A stretch of 14,875 bases of DNA from JAGLSB01 sp023135955 (lineage in GTDB: Bacteria > Bacteroidota > Bacteroidia > Bacteroidales > GCA-2748055), in assembly GCA_030673645.1 (NCBI GenBank), contig DAOVIO010000098.1, forward strand, positions 1 through 14,875, given 5' to 3'. Positions 1 through 7,233 of the stretch are shown in pieces. Every line of letters begins with the position of its first letter. The first letter of the stretch is position 1. The position numbers were made by a program, and so were the translations under genes. The notes beneath the pieces are model-generated. The model was given only the letters and a program-made list of their open reading frames with translations, did not search any database and was not told where the DNA came from.

Positions 1-11
1 CTTTTATTCAT
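1..11 (-). other. possible start of the next gene in the ABC operon (cut by window edge)
   Basis: An ATG lies on the minus strand at 11-9, 63 bases past the permease stop, and opens a frame (Met-Asn-Lys) that runs out of the window. The 63-base gap on the same strand fits a further operon gene such as a sugar kinase or dehydrogenase, but three codons cannot identify it, and a chance ATG is equally possible. Confidence 0.2.
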
Positions 12-74
12 ATCAGTAATATGTTGAATCCGGATTGTTTATTTTGGAATAATGGATATCAATTAAGCTAAAAA

Positions 75-1031
75 CTATGACTGATATTTATCTTCAAAAC
101 GCTGAAGAAGCACTGCAAAAATAATAATCAATCCTTTTATAACCTGCTGAGGATAAGATGGAACATTAAGTAGATTTAGAATATTCCCAATTAATCCAAG
201 AATTAACACTCCCATTAATGTGTTTATTGCAGAACCTTTTCCTCCATTTAAACTTGCACCACCAATTACAACAGCTGCAATAGCATCGAGCTCTAGTCCA
301 ACTCCAAAATTAGGAGAACCCAAATTAGTTCTTGATGCAGCAATAATTCCAGCAATACCTGCTAAACCACCCGAAATTGAATAAACTAAGAATTTGTATT
401 TATTAACTTTTATCCCTGATAAAATTGAAGCCTCTTCATTGCTTCCAATTGCTATTATTAATCGTCCAAACACATTATATTTTAACATAATTTGGGCAAT
501 GATTACAATAGAAATAAACACAATTGCCACATTAGGGATCCCCATGAAAGATTCATTGCCAAAATTAGTCATAAGCCCACCACCTACGCTATCGAAAATA
601 ACAGGTGCGCCCTTGGAATAAATAAATGCTCCTCCTCTGGCAATAGTCATCAAAGCAAGGGTTGCAATAAATGGAGCCATTTTGTGTTTGGTCACTAAAT
701 ATCCAGAGATGCTACCAATAAACAGACCAATCAAGACTGTAATTAAAAGAGCTGCGGGTAATACAAGGATGTTAATTAGCAAGGCAAAAGAAACACCTAA
801 AAGAGCTACCATTGATCCAACAGAAAGATCGATTCCTCCTGTTATGATGACAATTAACATACCGATACTTACAATTCCGATTACAGAAACCTGTTTCAAC
901 AAATTTGATAAGTTAATGGCTGAAAAAAACACATCGGATATCAGTGATGAAAGAATAACAAGTACGATAAAAATAAATATTGTATTGTATTTAATTAAAA
1001 ACCGAATCATACTTTCAAGTTTCTTATTCAT
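75..1031 (-). CDS. rbsC: ribose/CUT2-type sugar ABC transporter permease
   Basis: This is the inner-membrane channel subunit of a sugar importer of the ribose/xylose/galactose (CUT2, BPD_transp_2) family. The 318 residues are close to the 321 of E. coli RbsC. The protein is almost entirely hydrophobic helices. It shows the family motif TGGIDLSVGSM near residues 64-74, the cytoplasmic coupling loop AIGSNEEASILSGI that contacts the ATPase, and the late glycine-rich segment IGGASLNGGKGS. The ATG start at 1031 lies 31 bases downstream of the ATPase stop, so the genes are probably co-transcribed in the order binding protein, ATPase, permease. The substrate cannot be read from the sequence: ribose, other pentoses, inositol and autoinducer-2 all use this family. 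The gene symbol names the family, not a proven substrate. Confidence 0.93.
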   Translation of the reverse strand: MNKKLESMIRFLIKYNTIFIFIVLVILSSLISDVFFSAINLSNLLKQVSVIGIVSIGMLIVIITGGIDLSVGSMVALLGVSFALLINILVLPAALLITVLIGLFIGSISGYLVTKHKMAPFIATLALMTIARGGAFIYSKGAPVIFDSVGGGLMTNFGNESFMGIPNVAIVFISIVIIAQIMLKYNVFGRLIIAIGSNEEASILSGIKVNKYKFLVYSISGGLAGIAGIIAASRTNLGSPNFGVGLELDAIAAVVIGGASLNGGKGSAINTLMGVLILGLIGNILNLLNVPSYPQQVIKGLIIIFAVLLQRFEDKYQS

Positions 1032-1062
1032 GGTTTTTGTTTTATGTTGCTATTTATTAATG

Positions 1063-2583
1063 CTAGACACTAAGAGATTCGCCAATTGAAAGTCGAAGTA
1101 TATTCTCCTCTGAGAAAGATTCCTTTTGCAATTCTCCTTGTATCTTACCTTTGTGAATGACAAGAATGCGATCTGATATTCCCATAATTTCTGGCATATC
1201 CGATGAAATCAATATAACTCCAACACCTTTTTTTGCTAATTCATTTATCAGCTTATAGATTTCGACTTTTGCTCCAACATCAACTCCCCTGGTAGGTTCA
1301 TCAATAATAATTATCTGAACATCCATACTTAACCATTTAGCCAAAGCTACTTTTTGCTGATTCCCTCCGCTTAGTTCCTGAACCCGTGAATTATCGCTTG
1401 GAGTTCTGATACTTAGTTTATTAATTAGCTCTTGTGCATTATTCCTTTCAGTAACCCTATTAATAAACTTCAATTTATTCGACACTTTTTCGAAATTAGT
1501 TAGGCTAATATTGTCTTTTACAGATAAAGACAGGAACACGCCCATCTCTTTTCTGTCTTCCGGAACAAACCCAATATTATTTGCTATAGAATGAACCGGA
1601 GACCTGGTGTCAATCACCTTCCCATTTAAACGCATAATGCCCGAATCTTTTTTATCAGCACCAAAAATTAAACGAACAGTTTCAGTTCTTCCGCTACCTT
1701 CCAATCCTGATAATCCTAATACCTCACCCGGATATAATGCAAATGAAACATCACTCACCTTTTTTGTCCTTGAAGTAAGGCTTTCTACCTCAAAAATAGG
1801 ACTCACACCAATTTCCACATCTCTTGGTGGAAAAAAGTCTTTTAATTCCCGCCCTATCATTAGCTTTACCACTTCGTTAGTATTGGTTTCGGATACAAGC
1901 ATGCTTCCTGTCACTTCCCCATCTTTTAAAATAGTTACAGAATCAGAAATTTTAAAAACCTCCTCCAGATGATGTGATATATAAACAATTGAGATCCCTT
2001 TATTTTTTAATTCGCGAAGAGTTTTGAATAGCTTCTCAATAGATTTAGGCCCCAATACTGTTGTAGGCTCATCTAATACAAGTACTTTAACATCTTCAGA
2101 TAAGGCTTTGGCAATCTCAACAATTTGTTTTTGAATAATGCTTAAATCTCGCACCTTTGCAGTTGGGCTAATGTCGAATCCTAAAGATTGAATAAGTTCT
2201 TGTGCTTCAATTATAATTTCTTTCCAATTCATCCACGAGCTTCCTGTACCTAATCGATGTAAATAAATATTTTCAGCAACTGATAAATCATTTACCAATG
2301 ACAATTCCTGATATACAACACTAATTCCCAGTTCTTTACCATGATGTGGGTTCTTGGGAGAAATCTCCTCCCCATCTAATTTTATTTTACCAGCATTTTT
2401 TGAATATACTCCACAGAGAATTTTTATTAAAGTTGATTTTCCTGCACCATTTTCACCAATAAGAGCATGAATTTCTCCAGGTTTTACCCCAAAACTCACG
2501 TCAGTTAAAACAGTATTCAAACCAAAACGCTTGTCTATTCCAGAGAATTCTACCCTGTAATATTTATCTTTAATATCTTTCAC
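1063..2583 (-). CDS. rbsA: ribose/CUT2-type sugar ABC transporter ATP-binding protein (two fused nucleotide-binding domains)
   Basis: This cytoplasmic ATPase drives the importer. It is 506 residues with two ABC domains in tandem, the normal RbsA architecture and length. Domain 1 has Walker A GENGAGKST at 43-51, a signature reading LSIIQKQ and Walker B VLVLDEPTT. Domain 2 has the degenerate Walker A GLEGSGRTE typical of the family, the full signature LSGGNQQK and Walker B IIIIDEPTRG. By family knowledge the two nucleotide sites are unequal. The predicted start is GTG at 2583-2581, immediately preceded in frame by TGA, so no longer version exists, and no nearby downstream ATG would keep the first beta strand. 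The gene begins 20 bases after the binding-protein stop, consistent with translational coupling. Confidence 0.94.
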   Translation of the reverse strand: MKDIKDKYYRVEFSGIDKRFGLNTVLTDVSFGVKPGEIHALIGENGAGKSTLIKILCGVYSKNAGKIKLDGEEISPKNPHHGKELGISVVYQELSLVNDLSVAENIYLHRLGTGSSWMNWKEIIIEAQELIQSLGFDISPTAKVRDLSIIQKQIVEIAKALSEDVKVLVLDEPTTVLGPKSIEKLFKTLRELKNKGISIVYISHHLEEVFKISDSVTILKDGEVTGSMLVSETNTNEVVKLMIGRELKDFFPPRDVEIGVSPIFEVESLTSRTKKVSDVSFALYPGEVLGLSGLEGSGRTETVRLIFGADKKDSGIMRLNGKVIDTRSPVHSIANNIGFVPEDRKEMGVFLSLSVKDNISLTNFEKVSNKLKFINRVTERNNAQELINKLSIRTPSDNSRVQELSGGNQQKVALAKWLSMDVQIIIIDEPTRGVDVGAKVEIYKLINELAKKGVGVILISSDMPEIMGISDRILVIHKGKIQGELQKESFSEENILRLSIGESLSV

Positions 2584-2603
2584 TCAATATGATTTTGCTA
2601 AAA

Positions 2604-3668
2604 CTAAAAAATTGCATCAGGATTATAATATTCTTCAGCATTGTCTTTTGTAATAAGTATTGGAGGAGTATAAGAAGTTTTTGGAAAATCTCTTTTCCCA
2701 TTTAAGTACTGAACAGCATATTTAACAGCAGTTCTTCCAATTAAAACAGGACTGTTTACAGCAGTACAGCCATATAATTCGGTATCCATAATCAGTTTTA
2801 TTGCTTCTTTTTGTCCATCTGCACCTGCAACAATAATTATATCATCTTCTTTACCTGCTTGTCTAATGGCTTTGATAGCTCCTAACACACAAACATCAGA
2901 CTCCGTAATAACCACATTAATGTCGGGTTGACTAACAAGAATATCTTCCATAGCTCTTAGTCCTCCCTCATATGACCAATTTGTATAAGCCTGAGTTTTT
3001 ACATTTAAATCGATATAACCTTGTGTCCTCAATTGCTCTTCAGTAATCCCGGTTAGTAAACCCTGCTTTCTTGTTAATCCTACCGGGTTCCCAGCATTAC
3101 CACTTAAAAGTGCAATATTCATCTCTTCTCTACCCATTTTGTTTACTAACCACTCCCCGGCTAAAACACCATTTTTAAAGTTATTAGATTGAATGGTAGT
3201 TACATAATCTGCTGTAGGATCAATAGAACTGTCAATTATAAAAACTGGAATCCCTGCATTTGTAGCTACTTTTGTAACTCCTACTAATGCATTAGGATCT
3301 AATGGATTAAGCAATAATGCATCAACCCCTTTTGTAATAATGTCTTCAACAGCTGCAATTTGTTTTGTAATATCCCCTTGTCCGTCAGCATATACAAATG
3401 TCATTCCAGCTACTTTGCATGTCTTCTGAATACTATACAATAGGGCCTGATAATAAGGCGCATTAAGAGCTGGAGTACAATACCCAATTTTAACATTCGT
3501 TAAATCTATTTCACTTTCAATTTTCTCATCTGCACTGTTCTCTCCCTCTCCCATATTTCCAATATTATTACTCTGCTCTATACAACTTGTTGTAAATGAC
3601 AGAATAAAAGAAATAAATAACGATCTAATAAAACATTGATACTTTGCTGGATTTTTTTTTAGTTTCAT
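2604..3668 (-). CDS. rbsB: sugar ABC transporter substrate-binding lipoprotein
   Basis: This is the periplasmic sugar-binding subunit of the importer, of the type 1 periplasmic-binding-protein fold (Peripla_BP_4 family). The 354 residues start with a basic N-terminus and a hydrophobic stretch ending in the lipobox TTSC, with Cys29 as the expected lipidated residue. An acidic, Ser/Asn-rich linker follows, and the mature domain begins near VKIGYCTPALNAPYYQ. Typical family segments are GVDALLLNPLDPNAL, the GIPVFIIDSSID hinge strand, and a late VAGADGQKEAIKLI segment. Lipid anchoring is unusual for E. coli RbsB but common where binding proteins are tethered to a membrane. It is the first gene of the operon, and a promoter-like element lies 54 to 61 bases upstream. 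The ligand is unknown. Confidence 0.92.
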   Translation of the reverse strand: MKLKKNPAKYQCFIRSLFISFILSFTTSCIEQSNNIGNMGEGENSADEKIESEIDLTNVKIGYCTPALNAPYYQALLYSIQKTCKVAGMTFVYADGQGDITKQIAAVEDIITKGVDALLLNPLDPNALVGVTKVATNAGIPVFIIDSSIDPTADYVTTIQSNNFKNGVLAGEWLVNKMGREEMNIALLSGNAGNPVGLTRKQGLLTGITEEQLRTQGYIDLNVKTQAYTNWSYEGGLRAMEDILVSQPDINVVITESDVCVLGAIKAIRQAGKEDDIIIVAGADGQKEAIKLIMDTELYGCTAVNSPVLIGRTAVKYAVQYLNGKRDFPKTSYTPPILITKDNAEEYYNPDAIF

Positions 3669-3721
3669 TTTATTAGTTTTATTGATAAATCGTTCCAGTT
3701 TTTACTTTGGGGAGCCTGAAC

Positions 3722-3729
3722 CAAATGTA
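3722..3729 (-). promoter_or_regulatory. putative -7 element for the sugar ABC operon
   Basis: Read on the minus strand this is TACATTTG, a full match to the Bacteroidota -7 consensus TAnnTTTG, 54 bases before the binding-protein start. No clear TTTG/TTG -33 element is visible about 19-21 bases further upstream, so the promoter may be weak or activator-dependent. The remaining divergent spacer (3669-3924) shows no ORF or strong repeat. Confidence 0.4.
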
Positions 3730-3897
3730 AATAAAATAATAATAACTACGGAGTAATATTGATTTCTAGTTTTTCTATTTACGATTCTCTTAGAAACCCT
3801 TTCTTATTGTATTGATTAAAAGACCTGGCAAGTGGTTATATTCAATAATCAACATACCACCATCACTCTACAATCCAATTTATCCAAACTATTTGCC

Positions 3898-3905
3898 TAC
3901 CTTCG
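3898..3905 (+). promoter_or_regulatory. putative -7 element for the rhlE-like helicase
   Basis: TACCTTCG matches TAnnTTTG at all fixed positions but one and sits 20 bases before the helicase ATG, implying a very short leader of about 12-15 bases. Short leaders without a Shine-Dalgarno sequence are common in Bacteroidota. No convincing -33 box was found. Confidence 0.35.
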
Positions 3906-3924
3906 CCGCCCTTAAGTAAAATAT

Positions 3925-5202
3925 ATGACATTCAAAGAATTAGATATTATTGAGCCCATCCAAAGAGCTCTTGAGGCTGAAGGATATAATACTCCGACAC
4001 CAATTCAGGAACAATCGATTCCTATCCTGCTACGCCGAAAGGATCTTCTCGGTGCTGCACAAACAGGTACAGGAAAGACCGCTGCTTTTGCTATTCCAAT
4101 CCTACAACATCTTTATAACGATCGGCATCGAAATAAAGACCGTCGCAAAATCAGGGCACTTATTATTACTCCAACACGTGAATTAGCAATCCAGATTGCA
4201 GATAGCTTTACTGTTTATGGAAAATTTACAGGAATCAGAAATACAGTTATTTTCGGAGGAGTGAAACAAGGAGCACAAACCAATGCTCTTCGAAATGGTA
4301 TTGACGTTCTTATTGCAACACCCGGTCGACTACTGGATTTGATAGATCAGGGATTTATCAGATTGAAAGACATTCAATATTTTGTCCTTGACGAAGCAGA
4401 TCGTATGCTCGACATGGGATTCATCCACGACATACGCAAAATCATCGCCAAATTACCAACTAAACGTCAGTCATTGTTCTTTTCTGCAACCCTACCTCCC
4501 GATATTATTGATCTGTCGCGAAGAATCCTTGGTAATCCAGAGAAAGTAATGGTGAAGCCCGAACAGACTACTGCAGAGAAAGTGGTACAGTCATTATATT
4601 TTGTAAGTAAAAAAGGAAAGCCAAAATTACTGGTCCACCTGCTAAAAACAATTCCTTTCGAATCTGTTTTAGTCTTTTCACGAACAAAGCACGGCGCAGA
4701 CAAGATTGTGCGAATTCTTACAAAAGCTAACATCAAAGCAAGTGCTATTCATGGTAATAAATCCCAGGGTGCCAGACAACGGGCACTGGGTAATTTCAAA
4801 AGTGGTGAAACGAAAGTACTAGTTGCAACTGACATTGCTGCCAGAGGTATTGACATAGAGGAATTGTCGCTCGTGATAAACTACGACCTGCCTAACATTC
4901 CCGAGACCTATGTCCATCGTATTGGGCGAACAGGTCGGGCTAGTGCCAGCGGCATTGCCTTATCATTTTGCATGCAAGAGGAAAGACCATACCTGAAAGA
5001 CATACAGAAACTTATAGATCAGAGTATTCCAGTGGTAGAAGATCATCCCTTTGTTGGTTTTGAACCTGACGATACTTCAGGAAAATCAACTGCACAAGGT
5101 AGACCACAGAGGCAATCACGACGTCCAAGCTCATCCAGTAGCTCTGGAAGCAACAACCGTAATAAGTACCGGAAATCCTATTCTCCCAGACGACGAAATT
5201 AG
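3925..5202 (+). CDS. rhlE: DEAD-box ATP-dependent RNA helicase, RhlE type
   Basis: This cytoplasmic RNA helicase unwinds short duplexes; RhlE relatives act in ribosome assembly and RNA decay. The 425-residue protein carries every core motif: Q motif around TPTPIQEQ (23-30), Walker A AQTGTGKT (45-52), PTRELA (83-88), TPGRLLDL, DEAD at 156-159, SAT at 187-189, HGNKSQGARQRAL, ATDIAARGID (301-310) and HRIGRTGR (331-338). After the two RecA-like domains comes a short basic tail (about 388-425) rich in Ser, Arg, Asn and Gln, presumably a non-specific RNA-binding extension. The gene stands alone on the plus strand. Its stop is only two bases from the convergent stop of the VF530-like gene, so the transcripts must overlap at their 3' ends. 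Confidence 0.93.
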   Translation: MTFKELDIIEPIQRALEAEGYNTPTPIQEQSIPILLRRKDLLGAAQTGTGKTAAFAIPILQHLYNDRHRNKDRRKIRALIITPTRELAIQIADSFTVYGKFTGIRNTVIFGGVKQGAQTNALRNGIDVLIATPGRLLDLIDQGFIRLKDIQYFVLDEADRMLDMGFIHDIRKIIAKLPTKRQSLFFSATLPPDIIDLSRRILGNPEKVMVKPEQTTAEKVVQSLYFVSKKGKPKLLVHLLKTIPFESVLVFSRTKHGADKIVRILTKANIKASAIHGNKSQGARQRALGNFKSGETKVLVATDIAARGIDIEELSLVINYDLPNIPETYVHRIGRTGRASASGIALSFCMQEERPYLKDIQKLIDQSIPVVEDHPFVGFEPDDTSGKSTAQGRPQRQSRRPSSSSSSGSNNRNKYRKSYSPRRRN

Positions 5203-5204
5203 GA

Positions 5205-5444
5205 TTATTTGGAATTATCAGGCTGAGTCTTATCCAACATATCCAGATACATCTCCTCTACTTTTTTTCTGGCCCATGGCATTCTGCGTAAAAATTTCAG
5301 ACTTGATTTTATGCTAGGATCATTATTAAAACAATCTATTCTTACTTTAAATCCCATATGCTCCCAACCATAAGTATCGACTAATTCATTTAGAATATTT
5401 TCTAAAGTCTTACCATGTAATGGGTTATTGACCTGCTCAACCAT
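5205..5444 (-). CDS. VF530/DUF2132 family small protein
   Basis: This 79-residue protein matches the VF530 (DUF2132) family as I recall it: NPLHGKTLENILNELVDTYG near the N-terminus, the central GFKVRIDCFNNDPSIKSSLKFL, and the RRMPWARKKVEEMYL helix. The family has a solved fold and is thought to bind DNA, but its cellular role is not established. The protein is soluble, with no signal peptide or membrane segment. It lies between two RNA helicase genes, convergent with the first (2-base gap) and divergent from the second (56-base gap). A nucleic-acid role would fit these neighbours, but that is inference from position. Confidence 0.85.
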   Translation of the reverse strand: MVEQVNNPLHGKTLENILNELVDTYGWEHMGFKVRIDCFNNDPSIKSSLKFLRRMPWARKKVEEMYLDMLDKTQPDNSK

Positions 5445-5473
5445 AAAGTCTTTATTTGCGATAATTCGATTTA

Positions 5474-5481
5474 TAAATATA
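5474..5481 (-). promoter_or_regulatory. putative -7 element for the VF530-like gene
   Basis: Read on the minus strand this is TATATTTA, one mismatch from TAnnTTTG, about 30 bases before the ATG at 5444. It lies in the 56-base divergent spacer shared with the DbpA-like helicase promoter. In AT-rich sequence such a match has limited weight. Confidence 0.25.
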
Positions 5482-5488
5482 GTTCAAT

Positions 5489-5496
5489 TACTTTTG
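5489..5496 (+). promoter_or_regulatory. putative -7 element for the DbpA-like helicase
   Basis: TACTTTTG is an exact match to TAnnTTTG and ends only four bases before the helicase ATG at 5501. A TTCG at 5465-5468, 20 bases upstream, could be a weak -33 element. If used, transcription would begin at or within a few bases of the start codon, giving a leaderless or nearly leaderless mRNA. Confidence 0.4.
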
Positions 5497-5500
5497 CATT

Positions 5501-6817
5501 ATGACCATTTCAAAAATAAATCAGGGAGATATCCTAAATAATCTTGGAATTGAAAGTTTAAATAAGATGCAGGAATCTACAATTGTTGCATCTAAAAATA
5601 ATGAAAATTTATTGCTCCTTGCTCCTACCGGTAGTGGTAAAACCATTGCTTATTTGTTAAGTTTTCTTCCGAAAATAGAGTCGAAATATGGTGTTCAGGC
5701 ACTTATTCTTGCCCCTACACGTGAATTGGTTCTTCAAATTGAAACTGTCCTGAAACAAATGAAGCTTCCTATAAAGGTTAATGCATCTTATGGTGGACAT
5801 CCATTTAGTATAGAGCGAAAAAACTTTTCAACTCCACCTGCTATTCTTGTTGGAACCCCTGGAAGAATTCAGGATCATATAGAAAGAAAAACCTTTGATC
5901 CTACAGCTATTTCTCAATTAGTTTTCGATGAATTTGATAAATCACTGGAATTCGGTTTCTCATCTCAAATGGAATTTATTGTGAGTCAATTATCTAATGT
6001 GAAAAATCAGATTCTTGTTTCTGCAACACAAAACATTGAAATCCCTAAGTATCTTAATCTTCATGAATCTCATACTATTAACTTCTCCAAAGAGTCAATG
6101 GGAAGCCTGAGCTTATATCAAATCATCGTTCCTAAAGATGAAAAACCGGAAGGATTATTACAAATCCTGAGCGGCATTCAGCAAGGAGAAAACGCTATTG
6201 TTTTTGTTAATCATCGTGATGCCTGTGAAAGAATAGCTGAACATATGGATTATTTTAGAATGGAATACTCTATGTTTCATGGAGGTCTTAAACAAGAACA
6301 AAGAGAGTTACAACTTACTAAATTCAGAAATGGAAGCACACAGGTTTTAATCGCTACTGATATCGCTGCCAGAGGTATTGATATCCCTAAACTGGATTAT
6401 GTGATTCACTACCAAATACCTCCTCAGGAGAATTCATTCTTACATCGAAATGGCCGCACTGCACGTATGAAGGCTTCGGGTACCAGTATCATTATTCGAA
6501 CAACACTCGATAATCTACCCTCCTATTTACCGGATGAACCAAAATTACTTGAAATAAAAAAAGATCAGCAAATAGTAAAGCCTGAATGGGTTACTTTTTA
6601 CATTGCAAAAGGCAAAAAAGATAAAATCAATAAAATTGACCTGGTTGGTTTCTTTTTGCAATTCGATTTTATGAAAAAAGACGACCTGGGTCTAATTGAG
6701 GTAAAAGATTATTCTGCTTATGTTGCCATTAAAAGGGATAAAAGTAATGCACTATTAAAGGCCTCTCAAAAGAAAAAGATCAAAAATAAAACAACGAGGA
6801 TAGGGCTTGCTAATTAG
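5501..6817 (+). CDS. DEAD-box RNA helicase with C-terminal DbpA-type RNA-binding domain (DEFD variant)
   Basis: A 438-residue RNA helicase. Core motifs are a divergent Q motif (LNKMQEST), Walker A APTGSGKT (41-48), APTRELVLQI (71-80), GTPGRIQDH, SAT (174-176), FHGGLKQEQRE, ATDIAARGIDI and HRNGRTAR (315-322). Motif II reads DEFD (143-146) instead of DEAD, and motif VI has Asn and Ala where HRIGRTGR is usual; the Walker-type acidic residues and the arginines remain, so ATPase activity is plausible. Residues about 362-421 (FYIAKGKKDKINKIDLVGFF and the later GLIEVKDYSAYVAI) fit the DbpA RNA-binding domain (PF03880), which in E. coli DbpA and Bacillus YxiN directs the helicase to 23S rRNA. A role in 50S assembly is therefore likely. 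The tail is lysine-rich. No downstream gene follows; a repeat block begins about 14 bases after the stop. Confidence 0.9.
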   Translation: MTISKINQGDILNNLGIESLNKMQESTIVASKNNENLLLLAPTGSGKTIAYLLSFLPKIESKYGVQALILAPTRELVLQIETVLKQMKLPIKVNASYGGHPFSIERKNFSTPPAILVGTPGRIQDHIERKTFDPTAISQLVFDEFDKSLEFGFSSQMEFIVSQLSNVKNQILVSATQNIEIPKYLNLHESHTINFSKESMGSLSLYQIIVPKDEKPEGLLQILSGIQQGENAIVFVNHRDACERIAEHMDYFRMEYSMFHGGLKQEQRELQLTKFRNGSTQVLIATDIAARGIDIPKLDYVIHYQIPPQENSFLHRNGRTARMKASGTSIIIRTTLDNLPSYLPDEPKLLEIKKDQQIVKPEWVTFYIAKGKKDKINKIDLVGFFLQFDFMKKDDLGLIEVKDYSAYVAIKRDKSNALLKASQKKKIKNKTTRIGLAN

Positions 6818-6830
6818 TATTTATAAAAGT

Positions 6831-6986
6831 AAGAAATTGCTTCGCGTCCTTTGTCGGTATGCTTATTGCGAAAGAATCCAGCACCCGCAAAGAATACGAG
6901 ATTGCTTCACCTCCTGCGTCGAAATACTTATTGCTCAGGAATCCAGCACCCGCAAAGAATACGAGATTGCTTCACCTCCTCCGTCG
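6831..6986. repeat. 65-bp-period direct repeat (about 2.3 copies)
   Basis: Segments 6861-6921 and 6926-6986 align over 61 positions with five differences, giving a 65-base period. The shared core includes AATCCAGCACCCGCAAAG and GAGATTGCTTCACCTCCT. A weaker third copy of the unit end lies one period earlier (6836-6856, ATTGCTTCGCGTCCTTTGTC). Reading frames cross the block, but their composition simply follows the repeat. It starts just after the helicase stop and resembles dispersed intergenic repeats of Bacteroidota that contain a GAGATTGCTTC core. Confidence 0.85.
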
Positions 6987-7127
6987 GTTCGCAAAGACAG
7001 AGCGCACCTATGTGTTGGGGATAAAAAAGTTGGCGGCAAAGCCGCCAACTTTTTTATCCCCCCACGCTGCCAAAGCCCCGTCTTTGCGAAGAAGTCCGAG
7101 GTACGAGGGCGACTGAAGCAATCTCGT
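6961..7127. repeat. nested fold-back (inverted repeat) element
   Basis: Three sets of arms are nested. ACGAGATTGCTTCA (6961-6974) pairs perfectly with 7114-7127, and TTCGCAAAGAC (6988-6998) pairs perfectly with 7080-7090. Innermost, 7017-7037 pairs perfectly with 7041-7061 (21 bp, AAA loop). The segments between are only partly complementary. The whole could fold into one long interrupted hairpin in DNA or RNA, as expected for a mobile palindromic repeat or MITE-like element. No transposase is present. Confidence 0.8.
7017..7061. repeat. perfect 21-bp stem-loop with AAA loop
   Basis: Arms at 7017-7037 and 7041-7061 are exactly complementary. Each contains a GTTGGCGGC-type GC block and an A6/T6 block, closed by a three-base loop. 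The stem is strong and could stop or stabilise transcripts from either side, but no U-tract follows it, so it is not a textbook terminator. It forms the core of the surrounding fold-back element. Confidence 0.9.
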
Positions 7128-7233
7128 TCTCACCCTCAGCAAGGCGTTATTATTTTGATTTTCGAGTGCCTATTTCGGAAAATAGTAGGACTAGCTATAT
7201 AATAATTCATGTTGTAACAATTGTGTCGTAATT

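Noticed and set aside
682..1089. Plus-strand ORF of 135 codons over the permease gene
   Set aside because: It is antisense to a well-supported permease, matches no family and shows no start signal; similar shadow frames over other genes were dropped for the same reason.
7017..7061. 21-bp stem-loop as a standard intrinsic terminator of the helicase gene
   Set aside because: The stem is 200 bases past the stop, no U-tract follows it, and it is embedded in a larger fold-back repeat.
6807..7202. Open frames of 131 and 85 codons through the spacer after the DbpA-like helicase
   Set aside because: Their sequence follows the 65-bp direct repeat and the fold-back arms; both contain duplicated peptide segments that mirror the DNA repeat and match no domain I recognise.
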